DNA of 64,000 bases from Isoetes taiwanensis (GCA_021234155.1 JAJEKV010000004.1:18909310-18973309); one strand, 5' to 3'; positions 1-12,815 are shown, counted from the stretch's first letter. The notes: generated by a model not told the origin, from the letters alone. Translations and numbers: made by a program.

Positions 1-420
1 TCAATCATATCTTTAGTTACAACTTTAGTTAACCAAAGTAGCAATTTAATTAAGGTAACGAAAATACCTTCGGACATGTCTTTAGTTACAACTTTACTTG
101 GCCGGAATATCAATCTACTTAAATTTAGTCTTAAACCAATTGCCTTCGCACATGTTTTAATTAAGTTATTTACCTATTTTAAAGGACCTACTTTATTTAC
201 GTACTTAAGACATAGAACTTTTATACAACAAAAATACATACTATAATTTGAGCATATTAAGAAAACGTAGACAACGTTTTGACTTAAAATTATTGAGGTG
301 GTTAGATCAGGTTATGCCACATTCCCTTCTCTTCTCATTCCCTATGCATATTTCTTCCTTTGAATATTTTCAACCCCTCCCATCCAATTTGATCTAAGAT
401 TCAAAAAGAGGTGTTTGAGA
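1..420. other. AT-rich intergenic flank, no gene seen
   Basis: No coding or RNA gene is seen. Two imperfect copies of a segment containing tctttagttacaactttag lie at about 10-60 and 78-130, so the left edge is probably a decayed tandem or dispersed repeat. The 3' tail of the minus-strand LINE begins at about 418. Confidence 0.5.
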
Positions 421-505
421 ATGAGAATGAGAATGAGAATGAGAATGGTTTTTTATCGTCCACTGAGACCAATCGGCCTATGGGACCCAGACGAAGCGCA
501 TCAAA

Positions 506-576
506 CTTATTACTGTCCGGGTTAAAAAACCCTCGCCCCGAAGGATTTTCGAGGGAAAAACCATGGCAGTAATAAG
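506..576 (-). other. LINE A 3' UTR stem-loop
   Basis: On the + strand CTTATTACTG (506-515) pairs perfectly with CAGTAATAAG (567-576). Inside it, CCCTCG (530-535) pairs with CGAGGG (550-555). The same two-stem arrangement recurs at 5590-5665, 41916-41977 and 51073-51143, with paired base changes in the outer stem. 3' stem-loops of LINEs are commonly the recognition site of the element's own reverse transcriptase; applying that here is inference. Confidence 0.6.
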
Positions 577-651
577 AATGCTGTCAAACTGTACAAGTAT
601 ACATCATCATGAAATAAATGTGTATATACATGTCAAGCGCGTGCCCGACGA

Positions 652-3600
652 CATAGCTGATCTCACATGTCCATGATCTCCTGAATGTATGATCCTAGCA
701 CCTGTACGGATGTCGTGGTCAATGTCACATGTAGCTGCTGGCCAGGCCTGACCAACTCAGCATAGCGCGTCCGGATTTGATCATATGCTGGGCAACTTTG
801 AAGGGTATGAGATTCATTCTCAATGACTCCCATTTGGCAGCATTGACAGAGCCTGTCCCGACGTGGCTCACCAATCCATCTGCCTGTCTTAATTCGAAGA
901 TGATGTGCCCCTGTGCGAATGGAGGCAATGAGTCTGCGTCTCCTCATGGGCAAGTGGGTGCGTACGTAGTATTGCGGGCCTCATTCCAATGTGGGATTTA
1001 TGTGGCGCTGGTAGTGTGTTGTCTTGACCTGTTCAAGGGCGCTGGCATCCCAAAGCTTGCTGAGGAAGCAAGCGTCAAGATGTTGCCTCAAGCTATGGCA
1101 ATCTGCCTCTGTTTGCACATGTATGCACCTGTGCTCCTGCACATTCCATCTAGCCAACCATTGAGCTCTCTTTTCCCTCCAACAGGCCTTGAGGTGCTGT
1201 GGCCCCATTGCCATGATATAAACTGGTTTAGGGAGACGAGCATCGTCCATATTGACCACCTTCTGAAAATAGACAATGTGGCGATCAAGGGCCGCCCTCT
1301 GAAGAGGCAAGAATCATGTCTCCTGCAGTAGAATTTGATATGGGACTGTGGACTTCACCCCTAGTGCTCGTACCAAGAAGGCTTTCTGCACCTGCTCCAA
1401 GTCATTCCAAGTAGCGAGGGATACTACTGGGCTCCATACTTCAACCCCGTATAAAAGGACAGGCTCCACTAAGACCTTGAACAGGTGTGACTGATGGGAC
1501 CAATCATACAACTCCGCTCTATGACTATTATTTTGCATTGCATATAGTGCCTTCCAGTACGGCGTAACTCGTAGCCGTATGGATGTGTCCCAGTGCATAG
1601 TAGAAGGAAACTCCACTCCCAAATATTTGTATGTGGATGCTACTTCCACATTCTGCCCTCGATAACTGAAGGAGGAGATCCTCGGCTGACGTGACGATGA
1701 TATGAAACCCACCTTAGTCTTGGCCAAGTTGACGCGCATATCAGTTGCTTGGCAAAATGTGTCCAGAGCATCGAGATGTCGTTGCATGTCTGCTGGTGTG
1801 TAAGCTAGGAGGTCCACATCATCAGCATATATTAACTGCTTGATGATCTGGTAGAGAAGGTGAGCCCCATCGCCCCCATTATCAGCAAGCCAGCTCTTCA
1901 ATTGATCAATGTAAAGCCCAAACAATGTTGGAGAGAGAGGGCATCCCTGACGAACCCCGATACAACTATCAAGTGGTTGGCTTGTCGGCTGCAACCGACC
2001 CGAGCATCTTTCATATAGCCTATACACTGCATTCTGCAAATCTACAGGAACCCCCAGCTGTCGCAATCTTGCCCATAGTTTTTCCCGAGGCACAGTGTCA
2101 AATGCCTTTGCAAAATCCACGAAGCAACAATATAGATCCTGACAGCGGTTCCTGCTGTCTTCAACCAGAGTTCGCAATGTGAAGATGTGGTCAATGGTTG
2201 AGTGCCGGGGTCTGAATCCTGCATGGGTGAGGGCTCGTATCTCTGCTGCCTCTACCCAGCCTGTCAACTACTGCTCGAGAATCCCAGCAAGCAATTTTGC
2301 AAACACCGATTTGACCATGATTGTTCGGTAATTGGCTGGGCAGTGCGGGTCACCTGCCTTATAGATGGGAACAACTCTGCTATTGGTCCACTGCAGCGGG
2401 AAGTCTTCCTGTAATGCCTTGTTGAACAAGGCGGTCAGCACTGGTATTATGGACGGCCTTGCCCACTTAAGCAATTATGCCTGCATACCATCCAGGTCCG
2501 GGGCTTTCCCATTGGCAAGACGCTGTAAGCCTTGTTCCACGTCCGAATCTGTGATTTCTAGCACTGGGCCTTCTTGCAGGGGTAATGCTGCATGTGCATC
2601 TTGAGGGTCGTATAGCTGTTGCAAGTATTGCCTCCACTGCTCGGGAGTGATGTTCCCTGTGAACTGTACTGGCTTTCTAAGAACCCTCCGCCAGAAGGTC
2701 CTGGGATGACGTTCCAGGAGGTAAAACATTTCCCTTTGATGTGCTGCAATGTACCTGGCTTTCTTAGCTTTAAGGAAGATGCAAGATCTTGTCGACTACA
2801 TGTGGGCGTAAAAGCGGTCCGGTGGACTTGCATGCTGTGTTTGTTCCCTTGCACTCGCATCAAACCATTGATTACGTGGGAAGGTTGTGTTCTTGGAGGT
2901 CCGGTCATGGCTTTATCTCAAAAGCATCTCTCCGGGCGATTCCTAAGCACATCGGTCCACCGGCCCATCTGCTGCTCTAGTGTAGGATATTGCAAAATTT
3001 CTGCCAGGTCATCTATAAGCATCTGGGCATAAGCCCCCTGCATGTTCATAATCCAATCGCAGCTGAGGCGTGTGAGGAGTTGTTGCACGGGGTTCGCATA
3101 ACCCGCCAAGCCAACTTCAAGTAAAGTGGTAAGTGGTCTCGAAATCGATCTCTTCATCCCTATTAGGCGTTCCCACTGGAAGTGCTTTGACGACATGCAT
3201 ATCTGCTTTCGGTGCACCGCACATAGTCCACCACACTAGATCCTCCCCCCGTTCTCCCTACAAGTGCTTTTGTGGGTGGATGGCCACCGTGCCCGATCCA
3301 TTGCAGTGATTACGGTCAAAGGTACCACAGCAAAAAGCAACCGCCTACCATAGCCGCGACCTGATTGTCATCCGATGTCCGTGGCCAAGCTCCTTCCGCA
3401 GCCGCACTGCAATATATCATCGATCAAGGGATCAAATCTCATGGGTTGTTCTACCCCCGCGCCGCATTGAAGTCTCCAAGGAGTATGACAGCGCCAACTG
3501 CTTATCTTTGCTTTATGTCATCATATAGACATAGGGGTCCGTCTATCCACATCCGGAGTGGGTGTGATAGAAGTTGCTTTCGCATGTGGAAAGTAGCAAA

Positions 3601-3911
3601 GTCCGCCACAAAGAGGGCTCACATGCGGTTTTGCACACGCACCCACAAGTACCCCGGTTGTGCTTGTGCATCTTGAACAAGGAGATTGACTATGCCAAGA
3701 CCGTTCGATAGTAGCAGACAACCCCCCATGTCCCCGCTTTTTTTGTGCAATCATTGAAGATTGAGTAGCACTGGTATCTTGGCAAGTCGGGTATCCTATG
3801 TCCTGCATGCTCCCATGTTTCCATAAGGAAGATGAGATCCATGTCTGCGGCAACAGAGTTGAGACTATCTCCCTTCTGCCATGGGAAGCCCCGACAATTC
3901 CAGGAGACCAT
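652..3911 (-). pseudogene. LINE A ORF2: endonuclease, reverse transcriptase, zinc-knuckle (broken)
   Basis: In translation order: the endonuclease N-terminus (about 3911-3690) with the VSWNCRGFPW motif; a connecting region (about 3217-2475); the reverse transcriptase (about 2474-1314) with DFAKAFDTVPR, GVRQGCPLSPTLFGLYIDQL and the catalytic LIYADDVDLL; and a C-terminal zf-RVT-like segment (953-663) with CQCCQMG, H and C ligands. A TAG stop at 2268-2270 interrupts the otherwise continuous RT frame, and several further frame changes separate the other domains. The RT catalytic aspartates are intact. Such a protein would nick target DNA and copy LINE RNA in place; this copy is dead by its breaks. 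Confidence 0.85.
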
Positions 3912-3926
3912 GTGGAGGCATAATTC

Positions 3927-4148
3927 CTATTTGTTGGCAGGGGCGGCAGTTGGAGATTCAGTGGCGGCAGCAAAAGGGGGGATGGCAAAAGTAGAAGCAG
4001 CCTGAGATGTGCGAGCAACAGAAGGTGAGGCAACTTGACCAGGGCGTGCGGCTATAGCACGCGAAGCAGTGGCATGGTCAGGGGCTGCTGGAGGGTTAGC
4101 AGGATTCGCAGCAGCATTGAGAGAAAAACCTTCAGAATAGCAATCCAC
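3927..4148 (-). pseudogene. LINE A ORF1 C-terminal remnant
   Basis: An Ala/Pro/Thr-rich stretch of about 73 codons precedes ORF2. It corresponds in position and composition to the end of ORF1 of the longer relative at 54501-54971, which also has a low-complexity Ser/Ala/Pro tail. The reading frame continues to about 4148, where similarity to the family ends. No RNA-binding domain is left. Confidence 0.5.
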
Positions 4149-4150
4149 AG

Positions 4151-5514
4151 TTCATTTCTACTATTTAGCCAAAATCTTGAGTGTCAATCTTAAAAGGTAC
4201 CTTTTTGTGCTTGATCTTCCCTCCTTTGCAATTGTCATGTCTCCAGTTTCAAGGCTTTGGTTTGATCTAGATTGACATTGACTTATATAAACATCCACTC
4301 GAGCTAGCATGTTCATCGTCTACATGACATTGTGCTAACCTATACATGGTTACATTGGTAGAGTTGTATCTACCCTTCCAAAATTCACTATGCACATTTT
4401 TGTCCGTGCATATTCCTTGTCCCTTCCCATCCGATTTGATTGCTAGAAAACTTTTATTCTGTCTCAATAAGGACATGTAGGGAGAGTTATATCTCATATG
4501 AGATGCCGGCAGTGTGAAACCCATTGTCTATCTAGTTAACAGTGTGCTTAGTCTGTATATATCCCTTTAAGCCACCGCCTCGACATCCCACTATATTCTT
4601 GACACAAGGGGGTTCACATAGTGCTAGCTATATGAACAAGGTGAATTACCCGAAACATTTTTTTGTAATTGAACCATACATCTATTGATATATGGCGGTT
4701 TTAGTACAATACATGTGTCAAATAGGTTTTTTTTGAAAAACATTCAAGCCATGGGTCTTAGGGCGACCCATTGCATGCATATGGCATATCCCCTACAGAA
4801 TAGTGTATCCCATGGATCTTGATGCATATGCACAAAGTGAATCTTTTAACCCGTTGTGCTTCCCATAAACCAGTTGCATGTTTAAAGTTCAACTTCACAT
4901 TTCGAATCTTATCAAAATGGGTCGTATAAAGCACCATGAGGTCAAATGACCCTCAATTGTTACCATTATCCACATGCATTATTGATTTGTCAACTAAATG
5001 CATGAGGAGAGATGCCGTAAATTTCCTTTATAATTTTTTCAAAGATTGTATTCACATCTCTGCATATTTAATTTTATCCTCACAAAATTTGTTCTATTCG
5101 AAGAAATAGGCCGTTAAAAAACAAGTGGAATTCATATCCTTCACAACATCCACGACTTTGATCGGATATCCTTCACATCATCCACGACTTTACTTGGAAA
5201 AAACTACTATTGTAATCATATGTTTACAACCTTTACACTTAAAATAATGTTGACATGCAACGTGTTGTATTTAAAGTCATCATCCTAGGGGAGATTATGT
5301 GAACATGGCACCCGTTCCTATTTCTTGGCCTTTTTGCATGCTTCCGAACCGGCAATTTGTTGACGTGGGAAACTTTTAGATATCTTTCTCCATATCCCTA
5401 TGCCATTACAATCCAAAAATAGAAGAGCAAAGTGATATGTGATGATAAACTTTGAAAAATGAACAAACTACTATTAGGATCTTTCTCACTTTGTTGATAA
5501 CTTCAATTTAAAGT
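4151..5514. other. Intergenic, no gene seen
   Basis: AT-rich sequence with only short ORFs lacking recognisable domains. A near-duplicate phrase about tccttcacatcatccacgac occurs twice near 5140-5190. Nothing else was seen. Confidence 0.45.
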
Positions 5515-5705
5515 TAAAATAGAATAGAATAGAATATTTTTTATCCTCCACGAAGACCAATCGACCTATGAAACACAATGAAGGAGCGCAATAGACTTAT
5601 TACAGTTCGGATTAAAAAAGCCTCGCTCTGAAGGGTTTTCGAGGGAAAAACATGGCAGAAATAAGAACGTTGTCAAACTGTACAAATATACATTATGAAA
5701 CATAA
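5515..5705 (-). mobile_element. Solo 3' end of LINE A family
   Basis: Minus-strand copy of the last roughly 170 bases of the LINE A family: an agaat-type short-tandem tail at 5520-5536, the terminal block with ctccacgaagaccaatcg, and the stem-loop region (5595-5665). No ORF2 sequence precedes it, so it is either an extremely 5'-truncated LINE or a SINE that borrowed the LINE 3' end. Its sequence diverges from LINE A throughout, so it is an independent insertion. Confidence 0.75.
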
Positions 5706-6763
5706 ATAAACGAGCCGAAAGATAGGATAATCATGATCAGAAAACCTACAGATAGATGCTTAACTCAGAGAAAAGTACTCATTCTAGTCGTTGTAGCTGT
5801 AGCTGCTTCCATAAATTTGGATGACGATGATGATGGCGAGGAAGTTGATGATAAAGGCAGATATATTTTTGAGCTTAAATAGTGGGAATTGGAATTCGAG
5901 CCAAGAACAAAATGACTCCACTCCAGTAACTAGAGACCATCGAAACCAATGAAAAAAAAAAAAAAAGAGACCCTGCATTAGGTACGGAAGACGCAATGCA
6001 ACAATGCACAATTTTGAGCAGAGTCACATGCTCAATTTACACAGGGTAAAACAGGGCACCGACGAAGGCGACGCGGCATGCGAACCCAGCCTAACATGCA
6101 ATGCAACAATGCATATGCTTGGACACATATGTTATGTTGGGGACAAGCAACACATGCTATACCTTCCGATAGAAGATATTCCACCAAGCAAATTGTACTT
6201 AGCAAGGACCAGGTCTAACCAACCACCAACCAAGGACTTGGTCGGAAGGGACCACCTAGCCCCACAAATGTTATTATCGTGATCCATATCCCCAACGCCC
6301 CATTAAAAACCTTCAAAGGTGGTGCCTCCGTATAATTATACTCTGCCTCCGTATCGTATTCCCTGGAATGACGCCTGCCTCCGTAGCAGAGCCCTTTCTT
6401 CAACCCGGGCTATGGCCGTTTTATAGGCCGCTCCATAGCCCGCCCTGCTTTCTTATTCTTTATCTTCGCTGTTGAATCCCCCTTTCCAGATTCTTTATGC
6501 TCCAGTGGATCAACCCACAAAATATAGTCGTCCTTTTCTTCTTTTTCTTTTACCATTTGGGCAATTCTACCTTTGCCTATTCAACGTGCAGGGTTTAATC
6601 CTTAGAGGTGCAGTTTTCCCCTTTTTTCCCGGCCCTTTTGGAGCTTTTCTATGGTGCCTTTACTTGCCGGGCTGTCGCCAAGAACAATCCGGAAGTTACA
6701 GAGTGTGAGAATCTTCACCTTCTGGGGCTTGGAATAGTTTTTTGGTTCTGGGTCGGCTTGGAA
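5706..6763. promoter_or_regulatory. Upstream region of SurE; no separate gene seen
   Basis: Contains an A-rich run at 5951-5966 and, at 6320-6390, several copies of tgcctccgta. The stretch 6400-6763 is pyrimidine-rich and probably holds the promoter and 5' UTR of the SurE gene, since an open frame runs into its start codon. No TATA box could be assigned with certainty. Confidence 0.35.
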
Positions 6764-9094
6764 ATGGCATATGTAGAAAGCAGAAACTCGATTCCTAACT
6801 TAGTTGGGAATTTGAAGGATATTCTAAACAAGTCTCCTTCTCAAGTGAGGGAACTTATGAATGGGCACAGGCAGCAGCACAAGGAGAAGCAGGATATGGC
6901 CACTTCTGTGGAGGATGAAGGAAATAATGGGTCTGTTCAACCCAAAAACGAAGCCGATAGCAATGAGTGCCCAAAAGAGGACCGCGTTGTGGGGTCTGGT
7001 TCTGCCGATCGCCCCGTAGTGCTTATAACAAATGATGATGGCATAGATGCGCCTGGAATGAGGGCATTGGTCGACGCTTTGGTTGCTGCAGACTGCTGTG
7101 GCGTTTTCGTTTGTGCTCCTGATTCGTAAGTTTGCGATGCTCTTTGTATTTGTCTAAAACGCGTTTGTGAAAAAAACCAAAGTGGGACTTTCCATTTGTT
7201 TTAATTTGGGCCTATGGGACGTTTGGCAAAACCCTTTTCCGCATAAGCTGTATGCATGAATCCTAGCAGTGCTGCAAGATAGGAGAGGATTTTGGTGCTC
7301 TGTCATACAGGTTATGTCATTATAGAGAAAACTATTAATGAATGATGGACATTGTCGTTGCTTGCAGGGACAAATCAGGAGTTGGACATAGCATCACAGC
7401 CCGTGGAGTTTTAGAAGCTGAAGCAGTAGAAATTAAAGGTGCCACGGCATATGCAGTTTCAGGTGGGTTGGCTAACTTTGGTTTTCTCCCTCTTGTGTTA
7501 TGTTGTCTAATAATCTATGAACTGTGATAGGCACACCAGCAGACTGTGTTTCTCTCAGCTTGTCAGGGGAGCTGTTTCCCTGGTCAAAACCAACACTGGT
7601 ATGTTATCACAAGCTTTTCAATTTGTGGTCATTCATGTCCTATATCATCCACTTATTTGTTTACTTATTCATGTCCTAGTACGATCCCAACATATGCTGT
7701 GCATGTTAGCCTATCTGATTTTAGTTTTTCTTTTATTGCCCCCTAATGGCTTGAACGTGTGCTCAATGCTGTTTCAGGTTTTAAGTGGCATCAATAAAGG
7801 ATCTAATTGTGGATATCACATGTATGTTAAGCTGCCCTTCATAGCTCTATGTTTCTGTTGTGTTAATTAATGTAAGAGTATGGTGGTTGGTACCTTGTAT
7901 TTGGAAAATGGTGAACGTTAGCTGAATCTGTATTTCTGGTGCTACTTGTAGCATATACTCTGGAACTGTCGCAGGAGCTCGGGAAGCCCTTATTTGTGGA
8001 GTTCCATCGATCTCAATCTCTTTGAATTGGTAATGATCACTCACTTGTGGTGTGATTATTGGTATCTTTGCTTTCATATCTAATTAAGGCGTCGTCAGGT
8101 CTAGAGGTGAGAGCAGTGAAAAGGACTTTAGATCAGCTGCAGATTTGTGCCTCCCAATTGTAACTGCAGCATTGCAAGCTATTGAGAAAGGTGCCTTTCC
8201 GACAGATTGCTTTTTTAATGTGGATGTGCCCGTTCAGCCATTAAAACACAAGGTAAGCATCCCTCCACTTATTGACATATGTTGAAGATGTTGATGTATT
8301 AATCCCTTTTTATGCCATACAGGGCTACAAGGTAACTAAGCAGGGAACCTCCTGCCTCCGTAAAAAGTGGCGACCTGCCTCTACACAGAGGCGTTTGTCA
8401 GGCTATATGAAAGGCAAGGAGCCTGGAATGGGTATTCAATTAGCACAACTTGGTTTGGCTGCTTCTGCAATTGTGAGTTCGCTTGCTGTATTTTTTGGTC
8501 CAAATATGGTTTGTGTTCCTGATTTTAGCTTTGAAGTGTGTCACATATGAATTATGGCACCTTCGATTTCTTTAAGTTCCTATAATGCCTTTAAAGATTG
8601 GCATGGATACCTGCAAAGTCAAAGTTCTTATTTGGATTATTTTGATAAGGGTGCGGCACGTCGAGTCAATGCATCATTGAGGAACACAGAAATAGAATCT
8701 GTAGCTGGGCCCGACAATGGCGTATCCGTTCATAATACTCCAAAGCAATACTTTCAGCTTGAGGTTTGCATTTTGTTTCATATGGAAGCCCCATAATGAT
8801 TGATTTCTCAAGTGAACTATGATACTTATGGGCTCATGCATGCAGTCATCTGAACATGAATCTGGCAATCCGGATGGTGAAAATGACTATGCATCACTTG
8901 TCCAAGGATATGTATGTTTTTTACCTTTGTTGTCCTTGTGAATCCGTGATTAATAAGCTTATGGTGGCTAACACTAAGTTTTGCAGATTACTATCACTCC
9001 CTTATCTCTAGCTACACATGTAGAGTCCAAAGCATGCAATTCTGCTGTGGAATGGGTTTCCTCAATCACAATTCCAGGACCTGCGGCGCTTTGA
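6764..9094 (+). CDS. SurE: SurE-family 5'-nucleotidase/phosphatase, ten exons
   Basis: Exons deduced from GT-AG sites with consistent phase: 6764-7125, 7368-7462, 7531-7598, 7778-7821, 7952-8029, 8099-8252, 8323-8472, 8650-8763, 8846-8911, 8987-9094, giving 412 residues. The SurE fold starts at about residue 84: LITNDDGID (metal-binding NDDG at 90-93), [41 protein letters not shown] and [18 protein letters not shown]. The C-terminal part has GAARRVN and YFQLE blocks as in plant SurE proteins. Bacterial SurE hydrolyses nucleoside 5'-monophosphates with a divalent metal; the plant substrate is not known to me. The first 80 residues are charged and poorly conserved. Every splice site is canonical and there are no stops, so this is probably a working gene. 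Exon 8 start (8650) was chosen because it restores phase and family sequence. Confidence 0.93.
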
Positions 9095-12000
9095 AAAAAC
9101 CTCGAATCTGCTGCTAATTGCAGTTTCAATCAAATAGGGTCATCCTCTGGTGCTAGAAAGTTGAGCAGGTGGAAGGCTGTTGCATCATATAACAATTTAA
9201 CCTTTTCTGAGATGCTATCCCATTTGATAAATGCTGTACAGTATATACCTGTAGTTTTTGGATACTTGATTGCAAGCCATTCCTTTTGCGGTCTACTTAT
9301 GAAGGAATTTTGACTGCTCTCAGGCCAAGCTTGCAGATTACGATGTAAAAAGTTGTCTGATTATTAATATTAATAATGAAAAGTTCAGCTGATACTCTAT
9401 TATCATGCTCAGTTCCAGAACTAGACCCAACGTTATCATTATGTGATTGGCTATCAGTGTTGTAATTGTTCCTAGTTATTTAGTTAGTTTATGTATACTA
9501 TATTGCATAGAAGAGTAGCACAATCTTCCACAATCTTGGGGTTAGAATGAATCATGCAAGTAGCCCAGTCTTCAATTCTGGCAGCTCGGTCTTCAATAAC
9601 TTTCCATTGTGTCTACATGCCATTGAAGTTGGAAAATGTGAAGAAAGAAGAAAAGCAACAACGTTCAAAGCATGCATCTCCTGTATGCTCCTATGTACAC
9701 TCCAGAGGCAACGGTGGAATTAACTACCCCATGTGCATATTGTAATATGGTACTTCCTTAGACTGCAGCTTTTGTCCATGGCAAAACTTTGTGGGAGGAT
9801 TGGATATAAGATTGAGGAATTGTCGATCGCAGACTTGATTGCAGACCCGATTGAGTTGTGAAGGTTGCGAGATTCAATTCTTGTTCTGCTCCCTGGAATC
9901 AATTTGAGGACACCTAGATTCAATTTCAATTTAAGGTAAGTTTTGCTTTCAATCAGATTCAATTTCAATTTAAGGTAAGTTTTGCTTTCAATCGATTGCT
10001 CATGGAAGGTGCAATGTGGTTTTTAGTGAGACAAAGTAGAATTCACGAGATCCAATTACCAAGATGAAAATGAAATTATGCAATGTAAGAAAGGCCCATA
10101 TATTATTGTGTATTTCTAATATTATAACATGTTTACCCGCTTGAGTATTCATGTAGTGATTTTGGACGACGTCTTAACTCTATCCATAACTTTTGTCCGA
10201 TTGTAAGCATGATAAAATTAACTTAAGCAAAGACACACTAAAATTACATTTTAATATCCACCACTTGCAAAGAAGCTCCTTACTTAAACACAAAATATGA
10301 CATAAATGGCAATATACAACTAGAAACGTGTTAGTGAAATTTGTTAGATGGTTTGGATTTCATTAAAAAACATCAGTTGCAAAGGGGTATGCCTAACTTC
10401 ATGTCTTTGGGTTGTTGTGTTCCTATATTACTAAGTCTAGCTTTCTCCATCCTGATTTCTCATTCATTAAGTGACATGTATGTGTTCTCTCCAAATTGTT
10501 GTATGATTTATGTTACTTTGGATCTTTGTTGTTGACAGAAATTGCATTGCTAACGGGTTCCACGCAACGTACAGTATACTTTTATAAGCCAAAAATAACA
10601 TCATCAATCAGATGCCCCCATAGCATTCTCTATACATCATTTAGGAGTAAGACGTCTATATGATCAATTGCACAATGACATGGCTTTCAATGCAATTCCT
10701 TTTTTGCATGGATCTTACAAGAAAACAATGTATATCTAAATATCATAAGGCAAAAATGGGTGATGGAATCTGAACATTAAACTATGATGGCAAGAGCACT
10801 AACAATGTCACAAACCATGTTTTCTTGTCAGCTAGCTTGTAACGTGATGTAGGAGTACTAGCAATGTCACAAACCATGTTTTCATTGTCAATTAGCAGCA
10901 TCTTACCAACATAACGTCACATGCCATGATGCTTTTGTCGATACGCGACTGTGCCATGTTACTTCTGGGATAGAGACATCTAAAAATACATTACAAATAC
11001 ATCTAGAAATACACTGACACAAACTAAACATTTTCCTTTGGGGTGAGAGGTGAGGGTATAGAGATTAATATTGACAAAATCCTGGCAAACTTTGTACCCC
11101 TTTTTTTTATCTTTCCATAATGGTCCAAATAAATTTATTAATCAAAACAAAAAACAAGAACTACGGTTAGAATTTTAGGGCTAGAAGGTTGAATTAGAAG
11201 GAGCGGCTATGGCAGCTCGTGACTATGGAAGAACAAAGCATAAAGTATGGCCAAAATCCTGGCTTCTGGCGCTGGAACAGGGCAGAAATTTCGAGGCTGA
11301 TTTGTGCCGTCTGTGTCGGATCATTTTCGAGGAGCTTCTGACAGAAAAGGAGGTTTCTGGTTATGGCTATGGCGCATGGGCAAAAGAACAGGTTTTTATG
11401 TTTTTGCGGGGTAAACAAGAACTGTCTGTCACTGACTCAAACATTTTCAAGCTTTGTATTTATGGCCTTTGAATGCTTGCTCTGGACATTCGACCTAAAA
11501 TGCACTGCATGAATCCAAGTATGGCCTGTCTTCTTCACCAGCTAGTTGCTTTAGAATATTTGGACATTGTGCTGCCCTTTTCTACTTGATCCGCCCAGAT
11601 TTTGACATGCACTCTCTGTTTTTCTTTTCTTTTGCCTTGTTTTTATGATTTTGTTGTAAGATATCTACACTTTCTGTATTCTTTTTAACGATTTTTTGGT
11701 AAGATATTTATTTAGCCATGAAGACGACAAGAGATGCCAGCTTAAAAAGCTTCATTCTTGTCTGGTTGGAAAGAGCCACTTCTACCTATCCACTAACACC
11801 GACATGGTGTTTGCACATAGAATATCTAAGAGTATGGCAGCCATTAAGACCAGCCCAGCTACATTTTGCAAATTGGCTATGGTTGCTTCCCTCTTGAATT
11901 CTCATTACACACCATTATAACACGCCTTTTTATATGTAGAAAAACTGTACTACTTGTATTAGGAGTAATGCGTAATGGCCATTATTTTTAGGTGATGCAA

Positions 12001-12430
12001 TGCTCTTATCTTCACCTTTCCAGCTAGGTGGGAATTTTGGCCACCTTTTCGATAAAAATGCATTTATCAAAAGCAACAAAAGTACAACTGGATCAACCAA
12101 ATAGCAAGGAACATGAATTACTGATACAATTAGCAAGAAAGATAGAATTACACTTAAATAAGGTGCTTTCACACTTAAGGGTTGCCCGCTTAACCTTAAC
12201 AAAATAATCGTAATACTACCAAAATCAGCATAAAATATGGTCAAGATGTCATTGTGCAAGGCTAAGCAACAAAGACAATATTGCAAATAGGGATGATAAG
12301 ATGATCAACACGCAGAGAGAGGATTAATGCATGTTATAAGTTAGGGGTCTACGGGGTCTACAATTTAAAAGCAAAGCTATTCATCATTGTTCATCAGTGG
12401 CCGAGACTTACATTTTGTTATATTCCTACG
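9095..12430. other. Intergenic; one unrecognised ORF, small repeats
   Basis: After the SurE stop comes AT-rich sequence. A 39-bp perfect tandem duplication lies at 9916-9993. A near-repeat containing caatgtcacaaaccatgttt occurs at about 10801 and 10863. An 87-codon + strand ORF at 11209-11472 (begins MAARDYGRTK, contains CRLCRIIFEELL) might be a host exon, but I recognise no family. Nothing else was seen. Confidence 0.4.
9916..9993. repeat. 39-bp tandem duplication
   Basis: Two identical adjacent 39-bp copies (9916-9954 and 9955-9993) beginning agattcaatttcaattt. Perfect identity suggests a recent duplication or replication slippage. Confidence 0.85.
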
Positions 12431-12815
12431 GTTTTTTTTAACCCGAGCAATAATAGTCTGTTGCACCCTCTCTTTTGGGTCCCATAGGCCGCTTTATTTT
12501 TATTTATTAGCTACCACAACCTAATTGAACTTCAGTGTTTGGGTATTAAGTGGTTTGACATTCTTAAAATTTGAGTTCATTCTCATTTATGATTTTGGTA
12601 GACTGTTACTCCAGTTATGGAAGATTTTCCTAAGTATTTTATTTACAGGCTTTGAGGATCTTGTACTAGTTCCTCATAATTGGCATGTTGCGTAGGTAAC
12701 AACGTTTATGCCTATGTGCTCAAGGTTTTCAGCAACTGGCTAAAGCTGTATGTCTTCTGCCCCACGACCTTTTGGTCTTCGTGAACGCTAAAAAAGTTAT
12801 TCTATTCTATTATAT
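12431..12815 (+). mobile_element. LINE A family 3'-end fragments, + strand, interrupted
   Basis: 12431-12495 matches the part of the LINE 3' UTR from the 3' arm of the stem-loop (aacccgagcaataatag) to gggtcccataggccg. The terminal block (ttggtcttcgtgaacgc) and an (ATTCT)n tail resume at 12764-12812. The roughly 270 bases between include the end of a tandem-array unit (about 12690-12760). The two pieces may be one interrupted copy or two independent truncated copies. Confidence 0.6.

Larger units (their letters stand above)
421..4150 (-). mobile_element. 5'-truncated non-LTR retrotransposon (LINE A), short-tandem tail
   Basis: The element reads on the minus strand. Its 3' terminus is at 421-446, where the + strand shows gagaat repeated; the LINE therefore ends in an (ATTCTC)n tail rather than poly(A). 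Going 5' from there are a 3' UTR with a stem-loop (506-576), an ORF2 with C-terminal zinc-knuckle region, reverse transcriptase, and the start of an APE-type endonuclease (about 3911), then the last part of an ORF1 (3927-4148). Homology stops at about 4150 inside ORF1, the usual 5' truncation of LINEs. A second, longer member of the same family lies at 50991-56540. No convincing target-site duplication was found. Confidence 0.85.

Noticed and set aside
3365-3676. + strand ORFs across 777-3676
   Set aside because: They are antisense to LINE A ORF2 domains with clear motifs.
8554-8796. ATG-initiated ORF as a separate gene after SurE exon 7
   Set aside because: Only the part from 8650 matches SurE; using the acceptor before 8650 restores phase with exon 7 and the conserved GAARR text, so the upstream ORF is intron read-through.
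11209-11472. Small host gene MAARDYG...
   Set aside because: No domain, no recognisable family and no adjacent exons; kept only as a note in the intergenic entry.
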